Shown in pieces: positions 13,701-14,027 of a stretch of DNA of 14,027 bases; the stretch's first letter is position 1, and each line of letters starts with the position of its first letter. Below the pieces are notes generated by a model. It worked only from the letters and a program-made list of their open reading frames with translations, was not told where the DNA came from and made no database searches. The stretch comes from JASHVB01 sp049522565 (GTDB lineage: Bacteria > Pseudomonadota > Alphaproteobacteria > Acetobacterales > Acetobacteraceae): contig JBEKNT010000154.1 in the NCBI GenBank assembly GCA_049522565.1, positions 1-14,027 of the forward strand, read 5' to 3'. Both the position numbers and the translations under genes were made by a program.

Positions 13701-13950
13701 TGCTGGTGGACTGCATGTACAGCATGCCCCGCACGCCGTTCACCTGCTGCTCGATCGGGAGCGCAACGGTGTTCATCACCGTCTCGGCACTGGCGCCGGG
13801 ATAGCGCGTGGTGACCTGCACCGTCGGCGGCACCACGTTCGGATATTGTGCGACGGGTAGCTGTACCAGCGCGACCAGGCCGAGCAGGACCATGACGATC
13901 GCCAGCACATTGGCGAGCACCGGCCGGTCGATGAAAAAGCGCGAGATCAT
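10789..13950 (-). CDS. RND multidrug efflux transporter permease (AcrB/MexB, HAE1 family)
   Basis: A complete 1053-residue proton-driven inner-membrane pump that works as a trimer with a periplasmic adaptor and an outer-membrane channel. The N-terminal helix opens 'MISRFFIDRPVLANVLAIVM'. The porter domains follow, then the proton-relay residues Asp411-Asp412 ('GIVVDDAIVVVE'), Lys941 ('ALSAKNAILIVE') and Thr979 ('RFRPIVMTSF'). These match AcrB D407, D408, K940 and T978 closely, so it should be active. 'TLKPTQCALWLRP' at 490-502 replaces the AcrB 'LTPALCATMLKP' and is typical of a proteobacterial subfamily. Length is normal (AcrB is 1049). The ATG at 13950 has a weak GGACGG box. No adaptor (MFP) or OprM-like gene lies within the window; an adaptor would be expected upstream, beyond 14027. 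The substrate is unknown. Confidence 0.96.
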   Translation of the reverse strand: MISRFFIDRPVLANVLAIVMVLLGLVALVQLPVAQYPNVVPPTVQVTTRYPGASAETVMNTVALPIEQQVNGVRGMLYMQSTSTSDGSYTLTVTFDIGTDLNFAQVLVQNRVASATASLPQAVQAQGVVVQQRSTSILQIVTLTAPGGRYDSLFLSNYATINLVDELARIPGVGNVNVFGVGQYSMRVWLDPEKMKARGLTPGDVVQAIQQQSQQVTGGQVGTPPTPAGQAFQYTVNVEGRLADPAAFGDIVVKAAGGSGGQLTRVKDVARVELGAQTYSQSFRANGQPAAGVAIFQAPDANALAVATSVRSKMQALASDFPQGLAWDIPFDTTRFVNASIHEVYKTLGEAGVLVLVVILVFLQDWRATLVPATTVPVTIIGAFALMAALGFTVNLSTLFALVLSIGIVVDDAIVVVEGAAHHLERGLSAHDAAVRAMQELFGPIIGITLVLMSVFVPAAFIPGLTGRMYAQFAIVIAATALLSAVNAATLKPTQCALWLRPPVPVAQRNIVFRAFDRAYTPLEHGYASLIGRMVRHAWPLALLALVAGGLGVWGIARLPSAFIPVEDQGYLVLGLQLPDGASLQRTDAALAKAAAIARATPGVDQAIEISGISALDNNATLASAGAVYVVLKDWSVRGKAESLRAIATHLQAALDDMPEASGVVLIPPPIQGIGNASGFTMMVEQRDGSDDFTKLARITRTVLTDAAGQPGLQHLVTPFRAGVPQIELLVDRTKAETLGVSVGDVFATLSSYVGSSYVNQFNQFGRTFQVYAQADAPFRLHENDILQLAVRSQSGQMVPLGALVQVRPTTGPALITLYNLYPAATIVGAPAPGYSSGEAISLMEQLGQTALPRGTGFEWTAMSYQEKAVGAQIYLVFGLGLLLVYLCLAGQYESWIAPLSVVLAVPLALSGPALALGVLGLANNLYTQIGLVLLIALSAKNAILIVEVARDRRRGENLPIIAAAVAAARTRFRPIVMTSFAFILGVVPLVLASGAGAAARISLGLSVLTGMIASTCLAVLFVPSFFVVLQGLEERWKRTSQPDPATQPAAGQ

Positions 13951-13997
13951 ACCAACCGTCCGAGAGACTGACGTATGGCACTGGCGCTCCCCACGTC

Positions 13998-14015
13998 ATG
14001 GCGGGGCTTGACCCG
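13998..14015 (+). repeat. Copy 2 of the 18-bp dispersed repeat upstream of the RND gene
   Basis: ATGGCGGGGCTTGACCCG lies within 'GTCATGGCGGGGC...GACCCGGTCATC', a motif of the type common in intergenic palindromes of alphaproteobacteria. It is 47 bases upstream of the RND start, and its near-copy is at the RND stop. Confidence 0.6.
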
Positions 14016-14027
14016 GTCATCGCTACC

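Noticed and set aside
11806..13860. Several long frames opposite or out of frame with the RND gene
   Set aside because: The RND frame is complete, with all catalytic residues; the others are shadows of it.
1..14027. A transposase, integrase, phage or defence system
   Set aside because: I looked for such motifs in all the supported genes and gaps and saw none; every long coding region has an ordinary metabolic, transport or redox family.

Overview
The window is about 14 kb of very GC-rich bacterial chromosome. Codon use strongly favours G/C in third positions, starts are ATG or GTG with clear Shine-Dalgarno sites, and several genes are joined by ATGA stop/start overlaps. The protein types and the short palindromic repeats between genes fit an alphaproteobacterium, most likely Rhodospirillales/Acetobacteraceae. 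That placement is an inference; there is no rRNA, tRNA or marker gene to confirm it. I saw no CRISPR array, phage gene, transposase or tRNA.

Layout. (A) Positions 1-3037, minus strand: a [4Fe-4S]/molybdopterin oxidoreductase, then a PotC-type ABC permease, then the first 21 codons of an ABC ATPase that leaves the window. These look like one transcription unit. (B) Positions 3038-3183: a divergent regulatory region with a perfect 12-bp palindrome and a near-perfect 29-bp palindrome. (C) Positions 3184-4236, plus strand: a secreted DUF4424 protein. (D) Positions 4237-4427: two hairpins, one REP-like and one in the presumed leader of the next operon. (E) Positions 4428-7131, plus strand: a tightly coupled operon of a CaiB/BaiF CoA-transferase, a Ure2-like glutathione S-transferase and a short-chain dehydrogenase. 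(F) Positions 7316-7525: a small unrecognised gene. (G) Positions 7589-7871: a decayed stretch holding only the C-terminal end of an OmpR-type response regulator. (H) Minus-strand genes from 10626 down to 7872: a UPF0114 (YqhA-like) membrane protein, an LLM flavin oxidoreductase, a dithiol glutaredoxin and a DUF1178 protein, with a 109-bp folded palindromic element upstream of the glutaredoxin. (I) Positions 10789-13950, minus strand: a full-length RND (AcrB/HAE1-type) efflux pump with a related repeat at each end.

How the genes may work together. The CoA-transferase/GST/SDR trio has the protein classes used to remove a glutathione adduct and activate the product as a CoA thioester (compare isoprene IsoG/IsoH/IsoI), so it may be a small catabolic or detoxification module. 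The molybdoenzyme and the ABC importer may supply and reduce or oxidise one small substrate. The glutaredoxin and DUF1178 genes are a typical alphaproteobacterial housekeeping neighbourhood.

Most of the window is ordinary metabolic and transport sequence. The best candidates for something new are non-coding: the long palindrome at 8808-8916, the double palindrome in the divergent promoter region, and palindromes that form the 3' coding ends of two enzymes.
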